DNA of 5,579 nt, from contig JACDEA010000180.1 in NCBI GenBank assembly GCA_013816725.1, forward strand, positions 1 through 5,579, written 5' to 3'. The notes beneath the pieces were generated by a model, which saw nothing but the letters and a program-made list of their open reading frames with translations, did not search any database and had not been told where the DNA came from. This document shows, one piece after another, positions 5,467 through 5,579 of this stretch; position 1 is the stretch's first letter; each line of letters starts with the position of its first letter. The stretch is from Actinomycetota bacterium (GTDB taxonomy: Bacteria; Actinomycetota; Acidimicrobiia; Acidimicrobiales; JACDEA01). Position numbers and translations under genes: made by a program.

Positions 5467-5579
5467 CTACACGTAGCGGGCCAGCGTGGCGCGCAATGCC
5501 GACGCGTCCCCGGCGATGACGTCGTCGTCGACGTCGCTCTCGAGCGCGGCGGCCACCGACGCCGCCATCTCCTGTACCT
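5467..5579 (-). CDS. C-terminal end of an unidentified protein
   Basis: An open frame enters from the right edge and ends at TAG (5469-5467), six nt before the J-domain start. The visible 37 codons read about VQEMAASVAAALESDVDDDV followed by IAGDASALRATLARYV. It is Ala-rich with an acidic DVDDDV patch, and is probably helical at the end. I do not recognise the family. An ATG at 5568 has GGAG directly against it, so a separate small gene starting there is unlikely, and a longer protein cut by the window edge is the better reading. Spacing and strand make it the upstream member of the J-domain/hydrolase operon. Confidence 0.6.
   Translation of the reverse strand, partial: VQEMAASVAAALESDVDDDVIAGDASALRATLARYV

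Overview
The window is GC-rich and densely packed, with short intergenic gaps, GTG as well as ATG starts, and a LAxTG-type cell-wall sorting signal. Together with a MeaB-type GTPase next to a NifU-domain protein, this points to a high-GC Gram-positive actinobacterium. An Acidimicrobiia-like lineage is possible, but that is an inference from gene style and not from a marker gene. I see no rRNA, tRNA, CRISPR array, transposase or integrase.

Layout, left to right. (1) On the minus strand, the N-terminal part of a MeaB/ArgK-type GTPase runs off the left edge (1-152). It lies just downstream of a small NifU C-terminal-domain protein (174-440), so the two look like one operon for metallocofactor or cobalamin-enzyme maintenance. 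(2) A 12-TM major facilitator transporter with an unusual soluble N-terminal extension of about 130 residues is read divergently (447-2042). Its start codon is only 6 bp from the NifU start codon. (3) A large secreted protein of 647 aa with an LAVTG sorting signal converges on it (2050-3993, minus). A perfect 12-bp hairpin that looks like this gene's terminator lies inside the last codons of the transporter gene. (4) A 187-bp spacer (3994-4180) holds a strong ribosome-binding site, a plausible promoter, a 9-bp hairpin and a short palindrome. (5) Upstream on the minus strand is a compact operon: the C-terminal end of an unidentified gene (5467-5579, running off the right edge), a protein with a C-terminal J domain (4765-5460), and a KANL3/Tex30-like alpha/beta hydrolase (4181-4768) whose start overlaps the J-domain stop by 4 bp.

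The genes appear to be housekeeping or accessory modules and not one dedicated system. The least described parts are the extended MFS transporter, the LAVTG surface protein and the J-domain/hydrolase pair. I found no convincing evidence of a new defence or mobile system.
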